A stretch of 64,000 nt of DNA from Celoporthe dispersa (Eukaryota > Ascomycota > Sordariomycetes > Diaporthales > Cryphonectriaceae): contig WAID01000003.1 of the NCBI GenBank assembly GCA_016584495.1, positions 3,038,001-3,102,000 of the forward strand, given 5' to 3'. The translations under genes and the position numbers were made by a program. Positions 46,401-60,323 of the stretch are shown piece by piece (the first letter of the stretch is position 1; each line of letters starts with the position of its first letter). The notes under the pieces were generated by a model. That model saw only the letters and a list, made by a program, of their open reading frames with translations. It had not been told where the DNA came from and did not search any database.

Positions 46401-47385
46401 TCCTGACTTACCGGTCGCTATCCTTGCACCAGGATCCTGATGGTCAGTTCAGATATCTGCATGTCACGTCACGGTGATGAATCAAACATCTCATCCAGCC
46501 AGCTGCCGCCCAATAGCAACCTACCAGGTGGTGAGTTGGCCCCTTGTTGCGAACCCTGGCCTGCGTAATATCCCGGCACGCTGGTTCGGCAGCTGTGGGA
46601 CGTTTGCGCTCCTTTCGGTCCTGATCTCGGCTCCCAGGGGGACGAGACCTGGGCGGTCGGCATGCGCGAGCCTCGCTCTCGCTCCTGATTCTCTTGTGGA
46701 ACCCCCGTTTGAGCTACAGAGCAGGACTGGCAGCGCGCCTAGACGCCAGCCTCGGCTACAGGAGAGGAGTGCCTGGCAGGGGGAAGCGAGCTGGCCGTCG
46801 ATGTCATGCCTGACCCCGTACACGGCTCCAGCCGAGCCACATCCATGATAGCGACGGGCCGGATTTTGTTCGTCTCATGTGAATGACCTGCTTCATGATC
46901 CAGACGACGAGGTGGCCCAGCACAGCATCTTGTCAGAGTGGCAGGCGGGCATTCTCTCCGGACTCACGCCTGTCAGGGCGATCTTCAAGACGCAATAGTA
47001 AAGTGTGGCATGCCGAAGCCCGACCTGAGCCTGTGCATGGGCCATACTAAATCAGAAAACTGACCAAGCAAGAACACCGCCGTATCTGATTGATATTCTT
47101 TGGTGGTACCATAACGGGTCCTTGATCGGAGAATACGCATCCCATTCGGCCGCTGTGTGTGGACTGGTGAGGCTGGTGTCCGTCGGGAGATTCTCTCACC
47201 GCAGCTAGAAATCTTGGGAGACAGCGGAGACCTCACTGCCAGCGACCTCGAGGGGAAGCTCTCCCATGATCTGACTTCGACTTTCTTACGGTATGGACGC
47301 GGCTTGGCTTGCGCCGGATGCTCTATCCCCTCCCAGATATACACGCATTGCCTTTTGGAATCCAAGACCTGGCCCTCACACAGGT

Positions 47386-48603
47386 TCAGCCCGTCGCATC
47401 AATGTCGACACGACTCTCCGCCCCCAAGCCCGGGCCGCCGTCGCTCCAGCTCTTTTCCCTCCCCTCCACCCCATCCCCTGTTCTCCGTGCCGGGCTTACG
47501 CCCGATTCAGGTGCAGTCCCCAGTTCCGCGTCTTTCTCACGCTCGGCCCGGCCTTTCCTCTCACCGAACTTGAACGGGATGCCCTGCTCCTCATGCTCGG
47601 CTGCAATGTCGTCGAATGTCTTCCCCTGGGCCTTTGCTTCTCTTCGGACCCTGCGCGTCCGCAGCAGCCAGACGATGTGGCTGGAGAAGATCCCTAGCTC
47701 CAGACAGCAGCTGCTCATGGTCGCGTGAGCCCCTGACCGTCTGTGGGGAGGGGAGAAAGCTCGAGGATGAAACGAGGAGGGTGATCTTACCAGAGTATGT
47801 ATATAACGCCACCGAGAATATCAAAGGTGGTCTGAGCGACTGCAAATGTTTCTGTCAGCGAGAGTGCCCATTTCGCCCAGACGACAGACAAACATACCAA
47901 GTGCCATGAGCGAGAAGAATGCGCCGCAGAAGTCCATGGTGAGGAAGACCTGTTGTGCCCCCTCTCAATCAGCTACTAGCCCGAGCTCAAACTCCTCATC
48001 GAGGGCGCCTTGGGGATCGTGGCGTACCCAGTTGATCCCGATCACACGCCCCCTCCTTTTCCAGATCTCGCCATACGGGGGCAGAAGACCTGCCGCCAAC
48101 AGGACGGAGGCAACGATGCCTATTGCCAACACTGGAGTCTCATTGCCTGCCAGATAGATCGGCTAAGGAATTTTTGTTTGTCAGCATCAAAAGAGGCTAT
48201 AAAGGCAAAAGAAAAGTGAGTTACACAAACCCACCCGTACTGTGAGGATGAGCGCAGCCTCCACGCCGCCAAACAACAGCCCCGTGCCAACACCAAGCAG
48301 CGTGGCCGTCCAGACCCTCCACTTGCTGTGGTAGACCAGCGTCTGCACCCAGCTGACGAGGCACAGAGCCATGAAGCACTGCGGCTGCACCTGGATAGGT
48401 ATATTGAAGTTCTGCACGATGCTGTAGGCGCCAAAAGGGACGCCACACAGGGCCCATAGGAACATCATGCTGCCCGGGAGGCCGTCGGTGGCCTTGGTGC
48501 GCCAGTTGGTCCAGATCTGCGGGACGAGCTGGACACACCAGAGGATGGTCCCTATGGTGCCGAGGACGTCTGCCGAGACGGGTATCGAGGTCTGGGGGGC
48601 CAT
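47386..48603 (-). CDS. PQ-loop repeat multi-pass membrane protein
   Basis: Seven-helix PQ-loop (MtN3/cystinosin clan) membrane protein of about 310 aa; relatives export cationic amino acids or other small solutes from vacuoles. Five minus-strand exons: 48235-48603, 48028-48162, 47898-47949, 47791-47839 and 47386-47713 (or 47710; both acceptors are in phase). PQ-loop 1 is LVPQIWTNWRTKATDGL. The second loop is LLPPYGEIWKRRGRVIGINW, where the PQ is PPY-like, followed by VFLTMDFCGAFFSLMALVAQTTFDI. The last helix spans the exon 4/5 junction and reads into LELGIFSSHIVWLLRTRR. A soluble charged tail follows (EHEEQGIPFKFGERKGR). No targeting signal is obvious and the substrate is unknown. Confidence 0.88.
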
Positions 48604-49810
48604 TTCAGGAAGAAAGGAGGGTTTTGTGTGGAATTATGTGCAAGAAGTCCCGCGTGGTCGGGCTGAGCTGCCCTGACGAGCGTGGTTCTGAAGGTAACCC
48701 GCCGTGTCCACCACCACCAGTCCTCCTAGAAGACAGACAGGCTCGCCCGCCTGCGATATACCACAAGGTGAGGGAGGACAAAGGGGGAGATTTCGACAAG
48801 CTGAACCATCAATATCGACTCTTTTGCCTTCTTCAACACCTGGGCATAACGTGTGTCAAAGCACCTGACGGGAGGTGGTCTCTGCTGTATACACGTCGCA
48901 AAGCTGAGGAAGTTTTACCATGCATACACAGGACAAGGCAGCACAGAAACACAAAGTCATGAGCGGCGGCGACCTGAGAGACTTGTCCTGCGCCTGGGTT
49001 CTTAGAGAAAGATAGGAGGGTGGAAGGAGCATAGAAAAGGACATTGCTAACCTAGAGTGGATCTTCACCGTCCGTCAAAAAGATTCAATCAAGTCATAGG
49101 CCGACGACCGGACAGAGAGACGAAGTATTGCCGGGGGCGGACCGCTCGCCCCGCATATTCATGTTTGTCCTCTTCGGCACCGACGTCCATGACGCTTGCC
49201 GCTCACGGTCCGGGCTTCCTTCCCTATCATCATTTTTTTTTTTTTTTTGGATTTGAAAGCGCTGATGTCGTCGTGTGTTTTTACTATAGTAGCAATTCAT
49301 AGCTGGCTGCTCTTTGTTTTAGGTGTTGGGGGTGGGAGGTGAGCAGCAGTGGTGGTCATCAAGTCCCTAAGCCCTAACCCTTGACTCGGGAACCTAACAG
49401 CCTGCCGCACTGTACGGCCATTCTTGGCCTGTGCCTGATTAGGCCTGGCTGGGACTAGATTGTACAGTAATTATAGCGTGAAGAGACTGTGCTGTTTGAT
49501 TTTCAGCCAAAGAGAAAAAGAAGAAAAAAAAACACTGGCAAAACTTTGATGGCAGAAACGTTCATTGGTGAACGAGCAGCCTCAAACTCACTTAGAACTT
49601 GGTTCATATTCTCAGCATCGAGATTTCGAGTTTTTGCCTCGAAAAAGAACACCTTCATCCTGTATCGACTCCCTCCTTCCCCCAACATTCCCACAAGACC
49701 CGCTGCTCCTGCCGTCTCCAACCTGTCAACAGAAGGTCGTTCTTGCACCAGCGATTGAGACGCTCCTCTCACCTCCTTCCTCACTGGGCTCATTTCACAC
49801 GCCCGCCAAC
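48604..49810. promoter_or_regulatory. divergent spacer between the PQ-loop gene and cms1
   Basis: Both neighbours are transcribed outward from this 1.2 kb spacer. It contains T17 (49231-49247), an A8 run near 49524, and no supported gene. The CT-rich 49660-49800 is the probable cms1 leader. Confidence 0.45.
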
Positions 49811-50932
49811 ATGTCAAAACCAGCAACCCAGAAATCAACCACTGCCAAATCAGGATCCAAAAAGCGAAAGGCCCCTCCAGATGGCGACGTCCCAGGCGCT
49901 GAGGACAGGACCCAGCAGTTGGCGGCGGCAGCATCCGCCCCCAAAAGGCCCAAGCAGAAGAAAACCCGCCGCCCCGACGCCGAGGACGAAGACGCCCTCC
50001 TCGACCTCGACCTGGGCATCAACACCATCTTCGGCCGCATGGACCCGGACCTGCTCGCCGACTACGTCGCGGCCAACACCAAGCGCTTCGGCGCCGAGCT
50101 GTCTCCGGTCGAGCTCTCGGACCTGTACGTCCCCGCGGGCGCGGTCAGGGACACGACTGCGTTTGCCAAGACGAGGATGAAGGAGAACCTGGCTGAGTTC
50201 CTGGAGGAGTTTGCAGGCGGGGAGGAGGAGAAGAGACGGCTGGGGACCGCGCCCAAGAAGTGTGGTAGTCCGCATACGATTGTGGTGGCCGGGGCGGGGC
50301 TTCGGGCTGCGGATCTGGTGAGGTGAGGCTGCTGTCCTTCCCTCCTGCGATGTGGAGGAAGACGAAGAAAGAAAGCTGAAGGTACAGGGGGAACTGTGTA
50401 TGCTGACTGGAGGACAGGGCTACGAGGAAGTTCCAGAAGAAGGACAACACGGTCGCGAAATTGGTAGGTTGTTGACATGCTGGTCCCTGCTGTGCTCTTA
50501 GGTGAGAGGGGAACACGCGCTCACCAGGTCACATACAGTTCGCGAAGCACTTCAAGGTCGCAGAGCAAATCGAGTTCCTCAAAAAGAACAGGACAGGCAT
50601 CGCCGTCGGCACCCCGGCCCGTCTAGCAGCCCTGCTGGAAGATGGTGAGTCTCAATCCCGTAAAAAAAAAAAAAAAGAGAAAGGGGGGGGGGGATAAAAC
50701 ACCATCGGCTATACACGTCTCAAGACAATCTGATTAACACTGGGTTGCAGGCGCATTATCCGTTGAGCACCTCAAGAGAATAGTCATTGACGCTTCGCAC
50801 ATGGATCAGAAGAAGAGAGGCGTCATGGATATGAAGGACACTATGATGCCTCTCGCCCAGTGGTTAACGAGGAAGGAGTTCAAGGAGAGGTATGGTGATC
50901 CGGACAAGCCGCTGGACCTGCTGTTTTTCTGA
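49811..50932 (+). CDS. cms1: Cms1-like 90S pre-ribosome factor
   Basis: Small-subunit processome-associated protein of 281 aa, nucleolar. Exons are 49811-50322, 50418-50463, 50539-50644 and 50751-50932, all GT-AG and in phase. The N-terminus is a basic disordered arm (KKRKAPPDG, APKRPKQKK), followed by an acidic DLDLGINTIFG. The rest resembles a degenerate DEAD-box helicase domain, as in yeast Cms1: TIVVAGAGLRAADLVRA, AKLFAKHFKVAEQIEFL, GTPARLAALLED (motif Ib-like), then LKRIVIDASHMDQKKRG, where the Walker B DEAD is replaced by DASH. That loss predicts no ATPase activity. The end is KERYGDPDKPLDLLFF. Confidence 0.93.
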
Positions 50933-53015
50933 GGGCCCACGGATTTCATGTCTTGTTCTGGGTGGGTTGGAAGTGCTCGTCTAGAACGGCGATTGCGGCG
51001 TTGCGATGTTGAGCAGGACGGAGGCATAGCCTGAGAAGGATGGCCGCCGGGCTCAGATCGCCAGCGGCCTACATACCGCAACACGGCAGCCAGCGCCAGC
51101 AATATCCTACTCGAACTCTAGAGTTGCTACAATCAGGGCAGAACTGGTCCCACAGAACCAGTGGAGAGTCACAGTACACGTCGGTCTACACCTACGAAGA
51201 AACGACCAACTCTCGGTCACACAGATGGCATCCGGGGTGGGTGGATCAACCACGTTATCGCCGGCCATCATAGAGGGCGCAGAAGCTGCTCTGTTAAAAT
51301 ATACACTCTTGTTGAGTTATACGATGTATCTTCAATTGCACCTCCACGAGCCTTGGCCCACCCCCTTCCACTCGACCTTGTTTGTCATGAGACAGCGTAT
51401 GTTCCTCCTCAGCCCTGGGACTGCGTCCTCCCGAGGAAGCACGCTTTCAGGCGTATAATTAGCATGCATCAGCCGCGAACGAAGGCGATCGGGCACATCC
51501 CAAAGACAGTCAGTCCAATGTGACCAGAACAGATGTGGCCGGCGTTCAGAGTATTCCACCAGGCTGCTGACCTCTCTGCGATCATCTGCTTATGCGATGT
51601 CTCTTTACCAGGCGTCATCCTCACAGGCTTGTCGCTCTCTCCCTCTCCCCAAGACTCCCAAAGCCCTGGCCGTCTCATGGACTCCTGGCCATCCGGCCTC
51701 CTCCCGTCAGCCCCCGGATGCCCGTCACCACGACCCATCCCGCCACGATGGCGATCACGGCAATCCTCAGCTCTCTGGCGACACCCACGACGGCCGGGCT
51801 GATGGTGACTGTGTGTATATGGTTGATGGCCCCTGAATGTTCTGCTGCGAGGGAAAAAGACTCCATTTCTCTCTCTCTCTCTCTCTTCCCCCTTCCTCTG
51901 GCTCTGGTGTTGAGGTCCTGGTGTGCGTCGTCTCGGGGGTCGGGTCAGACAGGAGAATGACACGCAGGTTGGTGGGCAGCCTTCCAAAGACAACCTCAAC
52001 CTGCTCAGATTGATTGTTGAGGCCAGTCAGACCGGAAATTGGCAGCCCAGGTAAGAGTCCAGATGTGTCAGGCGGCGGATCGCGGCGTGGGCGACAAAAT
52101 GGGTTGACGTTGAGCTTTTCAGGGTCGACGGAAGGGTTCGGAAGTAAGTTTGCACCACAGCATATTCGGCACCAGTAAATTTTTGGAAAGCGGACGACAT
52201 GTCCACCCGAGCTTAGGTATCCCAACTTCAACCCATGCGCGGCACCTTTTTATCATATTTTGTGTTCCCTCTACAATGTGTGGCCCTGTTTTGTCACAAC
52301 ACGGATTTCTAGAATCTTATAGCACGGCACGATGAATGGGCCAAGACACCCCGATCCAAGTCGCCGCGCTGCTCAACCAGAGACAATGCCGGAGCCCCGA
52401 CGCCCCTGGCCCTCTGCGGCCCGCACTGTAGTGTCCATATCATGAATATGAGCACCATGAGGCTCCTGGTATGCCCAGGATATCACATGATAGCAGGGCT
52501 CTGTTGCGTCTCTACCTAGAGAGTCGAGTCGATCCTGCAGCGCAGAGGCAGGTGGAGGAGTTCTACACGCCGCTCTCACGCCGTGTGGGCGGATGAGACT
52601 CGAACTTGGAATATAGTGTTATCGAAAATTAATCTTTGGACTGGGGGTCCGTTGAAGACAGTTCTAGTTCTGGTGATGCATTTGGAGGTTCTGTATAGGC
52701 ACATGTGCATCTTACCTACGGCTCATTAGTCCAGCACCTCCACTCAGATGCTTCTGCAACGAGGGCTGCATGCTCGAGGCACAAGAGCGACGGGCCCAAC
52801 AGCATCATCTTTAGAGAGAGAAAGAAAAAAAAAAACGAGAGCAAGCCGGATGCCCTCAATATCTCATATATAGTTCTGAGCTCACAATATGGACTCGTGA
52901 AGGAGTGGTCTCATCCCTAAGTACTTGGTCGACGGTGGGCATCAATGATCATCCAAGTAGTATATTCCATGTTACACCTCACCCAGACCTGGCACCTTCA
53001 GTTCCAGAGGCCGAG
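50933..53015. other. intergenic, one unresolved minus-strand coding-like patch
   Basis: About 2 kb without an assignable gene. On the minus strand between 51675 and 52200 there are three partly overlapping frames in different registers, including one hydrophobic stretch (ARELRIAVIAIVAGWVVV near 51740-51800) and one ATG-started 57-aa frame (MSSAFQKFTGAEYAVVQ) at 52200. They may be parts of one small membrane protein broken by base errors, but no splice or frame model closes. Confidence 0.35.
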
Positions 53016-53568
53016 TCAAGCCCAGACCACACCACCATGCTCTTGGCCATCATCCTCCAGCCTCCCCTCCGCCTTCAGCCGGTCCAGCGCCTCCTTGAAC
53101 CTCTTGGCGGCGGCGGCGGCGTACTCTGCAGAGCCCGGCGTCGGCCCCACCGTGGCGGCGTCGACCCTGAGCCAGGGAACCTGTATCGCCCCCTCAGTAC
53201 TCGCGGTGAGCTCCTGGAGGCGGCCGATGATCTCGTCCGTGTAGCCGCCGCCGAAGAGGATCGCCCTGGGCGGCGTGTCCCAGTTCCCGGTGCCCAGGGT
53301 GCTGCTGGGGCTGGGCGGGGCCTGGCTCTTTAGGAGAAAGGGGAGCTCTTTATCGATGCTGGAGAGGAGGGTCAGGTGGACGACTAGATATTTGTGGTCT
53401 CGTGTCAGAGCCGACATACCATGTATGCGGAAAGGCTCACTGGCATGATATAGGATCATGAACCACACACGGCTTACCTTCATACTCCGGTTTCACCTGC
53501 TCAACAACCACACGTCCGATCTCCTCGTGGATCCCAGATAGAATGATGGGCGTCGCCTTGGTCGACAT
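53016..53568 (-). CDS. conserved fungal protein of unknown function, Rossmann-like start
   Basis: Two exons, 53478-53568 and 53016-53383, giving 152 aa with exact phase. The N-terminus MSTKATPIILSGIHEEIGRVV reads like a beta-alpha nucleotide-binding start. The intron junction restores PEYEVVHLTLL. Then come LGTGNWDTPPRAILFGGGYTDEIIG, with a Gly-rich loop, and IQVPWLRVDAATVGPTPGSAEY, ending in an amphipathic helix. I recognise the layout as a widespread ascomycete hypothetical family but cannot assign an activity; a small NAD(P)-binding or epimerase-like role is only a guess. Confidence 0.72.
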
Positions 53569-56327
53569 TTTGAGCGTATTCTTAATTGTGTAATAAGAGA
53601 AGCACTGCTAGAGAATGAGATTAAGGGCATGTGAAGAGAAGTGATGCCATTGCCTACTCCGCCAAGATGCAGGTGGTGCGTCTCCATGATAACGGCTCAT
53701 TCTCCAAGTAGAATGAATGAGGACCACCAATCGCTCTTACACGGACTCCGCTCCAGTCGTGCTTCTGTAAGCAGCAGGTAATGATTATTTAGTGTGTACT
53801 CCTAGATCTCACCAGTCGGCGCACCGAGTTGATCCATGTCCGGTCAGCCTTGAGAGAAGGCCATTTGATCAAACACATGGCTGGCCTATTCATCTGAGTC
53901 TCTTCCCAAAAGGCAGCTCACCCGAATCGTCGACGAAGCCGTCAGCCTTGGTCCTGCAGACGAGCCCCTCGGCCTCCGTCACTACCGGTAGTCGCGAGCT
54001 GCGTTCTGCATTGTAGCAATCATGGCTCTCACCAGGCCAGGTTTTTGCACTGATTGGTACAAAGCTGCATACTGATCGGGATCTCCGAGGACTGGGAATG
54101 AATGCTAGTATTCCCGCCAGGATATCAGAGGAGAGGCATGTCAACCAGGAATCCGAGAACGATTCAGTGTCTTGCCCCCACCCTTCTTGAACCAATCCCC
54201 GACTCTGAGAGCCGCTTTTTTTTATTTTCATTTTTTTTCACATCCTAGGCTATGAAAGTCCCCATAAGGAACCATATCTAAAAGTACCATGGAAGTAAAG
54301 TTTCAAGATCCATCTCAGCCAGCCACAGTCAACTGCGAAACTATTCCGCGGTACGTGGAACACAGCCGCGAAACCCTGGGCTTAAGGGAATAGCCATAAT
54401 GTGGACCTCATGGAATTTATTTTTTTGTTGAAAGAAAACCACGGATAATATACAGAGCCTGCGACGAAAAGTGTAGAAGCTGAACAGAGAGGTGGGAAAG
54501 GAAAACAAGAATGAAGACTTTTATTCGCAGAAACCCGAAAGATGTATTGAACCAGACCTCATAAATCACATCTTCAATGTGTTCTCTTCCTTCCAGGGTG
54601 ATGGAAGGCAAGAACCCGCAAACAATCTTCACCTTCATAATTTTTTTTTGAATGGGGGGGGGGGGAGGGAGGGGCTCGACCCAGCCGCAGCACATTCTAA
54701 ACTCTCATCGGGTGCTCCAACATCTTGATCAACAGGACTACGTATGCACTATCAGTATGAGGTTGTCTATTCCTAATGCTATCTTCATTGCAGTGAGGGC
54801 GGAATCAGCCCTAAATTGCAAGTGACAGTGCCGACCGCAAGGCGCTGCTGGGCTTGACACCCTCGGACACGGCTCGTGGACCTCCTCAGCTCGACCATGA
54901 ATCCGCCCAAAGAAGTAAAACATATGGGGCCTTGACATGAACCACGGTCACCACGCCTGCTAGCGCACGGAACTCATCAAGCCTCCCTTACGGCAACGCC
55001 GTCCTCACTTCACTCTGAAGCTGACACCATCGTCCTCTACCGGCAAACTTCCCTAGCTTTCGTTCCTCCGCCCGCGGTGCAGAGAAAGCGCGGGATTGGA
55101 CTCCACGATGACGTGGACGTCGTGATGGGGTAGCTCCTTTTTTCTTCTTCTTTCTTTCCTTCTTCCCTGTGTTGCATTTTCCTCTTTCTGCTTCGTCTTG
55201 TTGTTTTGTTTGTTATTGTTGTTTGGGGAGAGGGGCTGTGGGGCGAAGGACGGGGCTGGTGCATTCTCCCAGTGTTTCGCAGTGATGCAGGGGGAGAGAC
55301 AACTGCTGAGGTAGCCAGCAAGATTGTGGGGCCAGTATGTTTGCTTTTTCCCGAGCAGAGGGTGGTGAAGGCTTTCTGTGATGATGTTATTCATTCTGTG
55401 TTGTCACATTGTCCTCCTTATGGGCTGTAATATCACTCTGGCGGCTCGAGACATAGGTGCAATTGTCACGTGGCCTCGCCGTATCCAAGGCATCAGGAGA
55501 TTGATCTGCTGCTGAGGCCCAGGCCTCTGAGCAATACCAAGGGGGTGGGGTTGGGGTGGTTCTCGAGTCCGCCGGTGCGATGTATTGCCATCTCTTCATC
55601 CACGAGGAGGTCGGAGCCTTCGTTAGGGGAGTCTCCAGGGCCACTGTGCATAGAGGACCCACACCTAGTGTTGGTATCGCAAGGACATACAGGTGGTGCT
55701 TAAAAAACTCAAGAGCTCTGGTCAAAAACATCCCTCGCAGGGGGCCGAGAATCTCGACGCTACGGCGGTCAGTCAAGGTTCGCACACGCATCTCACAAAA
55801 GCAACAACAGCCAGGGGACCTGAGAGGACAGCACACAAGGGCGGAGGAGGTGGGGCAGGTGAGTGAAGCTATACTCAAATTCGCCATGTCGATTTAGGCC
55901 GACGACCCCAAAATGCTGCCTGGGAGGGCTTGCAGAAAGGCTTGCCGTCTGGTGATACTTGGCTTGGTGGTGGAGGGCATTCTCGGCTTCTAAGAGGGAG
56001 ACCACGTGAACAAATCATAGACTTCCTCCGTTCCAAAGTGGTCTGATACTGAAGATCTGCGATCAGGTGAGCTCTGTACCTCACCCGGTAGATTCGAAGA
56101 ACGTGAAACTAGGAACGGACCTAGCCCAGGTTCACTTTTGCAGATCATTTGACCCTCACCCCGCTTTGGGAGCTAAAATATCCCGTGATGGCTTCAGCTT
56201 GCCATATCTGGGAAGACGAGGAGCTAGGAAATGCCCTGATCAAGCTTCTCCTTGGACAGCTAGTGTCCCAGACGTCTCTCGAATACCCAACATGTGTCAA
56301 GGACGGACGCGTAGTGCATATGCCCTT
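53569..56327. other. intergenic, no supported gene
   Basis: About 2.8 kb with T- and G-runs (T8 at 54640-54649 region; G12 at 54654-54665) and no frame with a recognisable domain. The left end holds the promoter of the gene ending at 53568; the right end holds the 3' flank of the 2OG dioxygenase. Confidence 0.45.
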
Positions 56328-58191
<1,864 letters not shown>

Positions 58192-59409
58192 GCTAGGCAA
58201 TCTGTGCCGTGATGGAGTCGCCGGATTCTGTGCTAATCAGGTCGTAAACAAGGCCCGACCAATAAGTTGGGTCGGTAAAAGCGTCGGAATTGGGCCGCGG
58301 CGTCCCGGGTGGTGGGTGGCGGGCAATGGTTGCTCGTGCGTCAAGGCCCTGCTGTGTATGCTGACAGGCATCAACAAAAGAAACTTCTCTCGCCTCACTT
58401 GGGTACCTATACGTATAGGGTGTAGGATAGGTGGGGTGTGACGTCTTCAGTCCTCGGTCGAAGCAAGTTCGATGCAGCAAGAGATTTGACAACGTGGCTG
58501 GCGCCTTGTTGTCTCTTTCCCCTCCCGCCCGAGACGTTGTCTTCTGAGCTGGTCTTCTCCCGTAGTTCTAGAACCCCGGGGACCTGGCTGGTACGACTCG
58601 CGACGAGTTATTATGTTTGAGGTGGCTGATGAGCGACGGCTGGCAACGTGCAACAAGATGCGATACACGGAGGCCTGCTTGTGAGGAGCCGAGGCATAGA
58701 CGCGGCCTGAAGCATTGAGCGGTGTGGTCGTGTTGCTGAGGGTGAGTCTGGTGAGGCCGCTTGTCTGTCCTTGAGGAGGTCCCGTAGAGAAAGCCTTCTT
58801 CCCCACCAGACCTCCACAGTCGTGCCGGGCCCGCAGCTTACCATCCTGGGTTGGGTTTCACCCAAGCCGCGTTCATTGGACGGCCTCACGACAAAGCAAT
58901 AACGGCCGGGGAAGCGAGATTATCAGACAACTCATTGTGCGTTAAGCTTTGCTTAGTAGGGTGACTCTGTTGGGACGGATTCGTAGGATCTTGGCCTATC
59001 GCAACGAGGAGGCGCACTGCTGCTCCGGGGGGGGGGAGGGGAAGCAAGTTGCTTTTGTCGATCTCACATCATTCCTTTTGCCATGCACGCCCTAGTGCGG
59101 TCCTGGACTGCACCTCTGCTTGTCAGTGTTAGTCCTTCATTCTCCCTTGACAGATACATGCCCAAAAACAAAATGGCCGGCTGGCACGGAAGATGATCAA
59201 TCGGGAACACCCAACTTGCGGTCTGCAGACACACACACACACACACACACTCATACACACACCAGTGTCCTGTACCCGTCCGCCGTCTGCGCCGGCAAGT
59301 ATAACAGATAGCCCCTTGCCGGCTGGCCATGGCAACTACCGAGCTTGGTGTTTCTTGTGTACTTCGAGCCTAGAACCTTCGTAGCCTCCATCCTCACTCT
59401 CGGCCGATC
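58192..59409. promoter_or_regulatory. divergent spacer upstream of the 2OG gene and the next plus-strand gene
   Basis: About 1.2 kb. Minus-strand frames at 58447-58806 and 58611-58889 were considered, but the first has no ATG and neither has a recognisable domain. A G9 run (59026-59034) and the (AC)11 repeat are the main visible features. Confidence 0.4.
59229..59250. repeat. (AC)11 microsatellite
   Basis: Perfect AC dinucleotide tract in the spacer upstream of the unknown gene. Confidence 0.95.
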
Positions 59410-60323
59410 ATGAACTTCAGCCTTCTCAGGAACCTCTATCTTGATTGGCACCTGCGAGTCCTGGGCTACGAGGACCCATGCCTGGGTAACAACGCCGTCT
59501 CGCCTCACCGCGGCCCAAGCCCCGCGTGGTGTCCTGCCAGCATGTGTTGCAGACCCTCCAGAGGCTGCCAGAGCTCAGGGACGTCAGGGCCCTGCAGGCT
59601 AGACAGCAGAGGCTGCAGCCGAGGGAACGTGCCGACAGGACGCTGAAGCTGTTCTGTCGGTGCGCCGGACCGCCTCTGATCCGAGCCTTTGAGATACTCA
59701 CAAGACTCAGAGACAGGCTCGACGGCCTGGGCCCGCGAGCTTCAGAAACCACCTTCCTCCTGCACCAGGACCTTGTGGAGTCACTCGTCGAGATCAGGAA
59801 AAGTCATGCAATCTGGGAAGTCAGTATCGGTGACGAAGCCTTCTTTAAAAAGCACCCGTGGCCACGATCTGTGCGGTTCGAGTATCTCAAGTACATGCTG
59901 CAGATTTTGCATGTTGTCGCCAACCTGACCTTCCCGGAGGATCTTCATGATTACCTCGAGGAGATGGAGATGGTCCTGGACCGAAAGGACTGGAGGGACC
60001 AGATCGTCCTGGACAGCCAGGTGACCTATGAGCGGAGCAAGAAGCGGCTGAGGCCCGAGGTCATCGCACCTGTGCACCAATTCCCCGTAGAGTTCTTGTT
60101 GCACGGCCAGAAGACGCTGAGCCCTTTCCTGATCCACAACACTTCTGTGTACGGGCACCGGCTGATCGCCAACGAGTACGCTGTACAACCAAAAAAAGGT
60201 GAGAGTGGCCTGAAAATGGCGAGTCCTTCCCAGCGAGGGAACCCTCACTGACCTACCTGCCCAGATGCTGCGAAGGTCTACCTCAACCTAAACAGGTTCA
60301 ACAACTGGGATCAGCAATGGTGA
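59410..60323 (+). CDS. unknown helical protein, about 282 aa after correction
   Basis: Two exons, 59410-60198 and 60265-60323 (GTGAGA...CCCAG). The ATG at 59410 starts MNFSLLRNLYLDWHLRVLGY. After about 38 codons the frame has to move by one at the C4 run 59520-59523; adding one C gives an open frame of exactly 283 codons including the stop. The rest is rich in charged helices (ELRDVRALQARQQRLQ, RFEYLKYMLQILHVVANL, HDYLEEMEMVLDRKDW). It closes with SVYGHRLIANEYAVQPKKDA, spanning the intron, and NLNRFNNWDQQW. No signal peptide, membrane segment or known catalytic motif is visible, and I do not recognise the family. If the correction is wrong, translation would start from an internal Met further down. 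Confidence 0.55.

Larger units (their letters stand above)
40250..47385. other. 7.1 kb gene-poor tract rich in simple repeats
   Basis: I find no supported gene. The first 1-2 kb can be the rsr1 promoter and leader. Several long frames exist (for example 40675-41466 on minus, 43896-44507 and 44517-44924 on plus) but they are low-complexity or lack domains, splice logic and agreement between frames. Composition is GC-balanced, so this is not an AT-rich RIP-degraded block. Simple repeats cluster at 42300-43460. Confidence 0.4.

Noticed and set aside
58447..58889. Minus-strand frames resembling a short Ser/Arg-rich mitochondrial protein
   Set aside because: The longer frame has no ATG start, and no family or splice model supports it.
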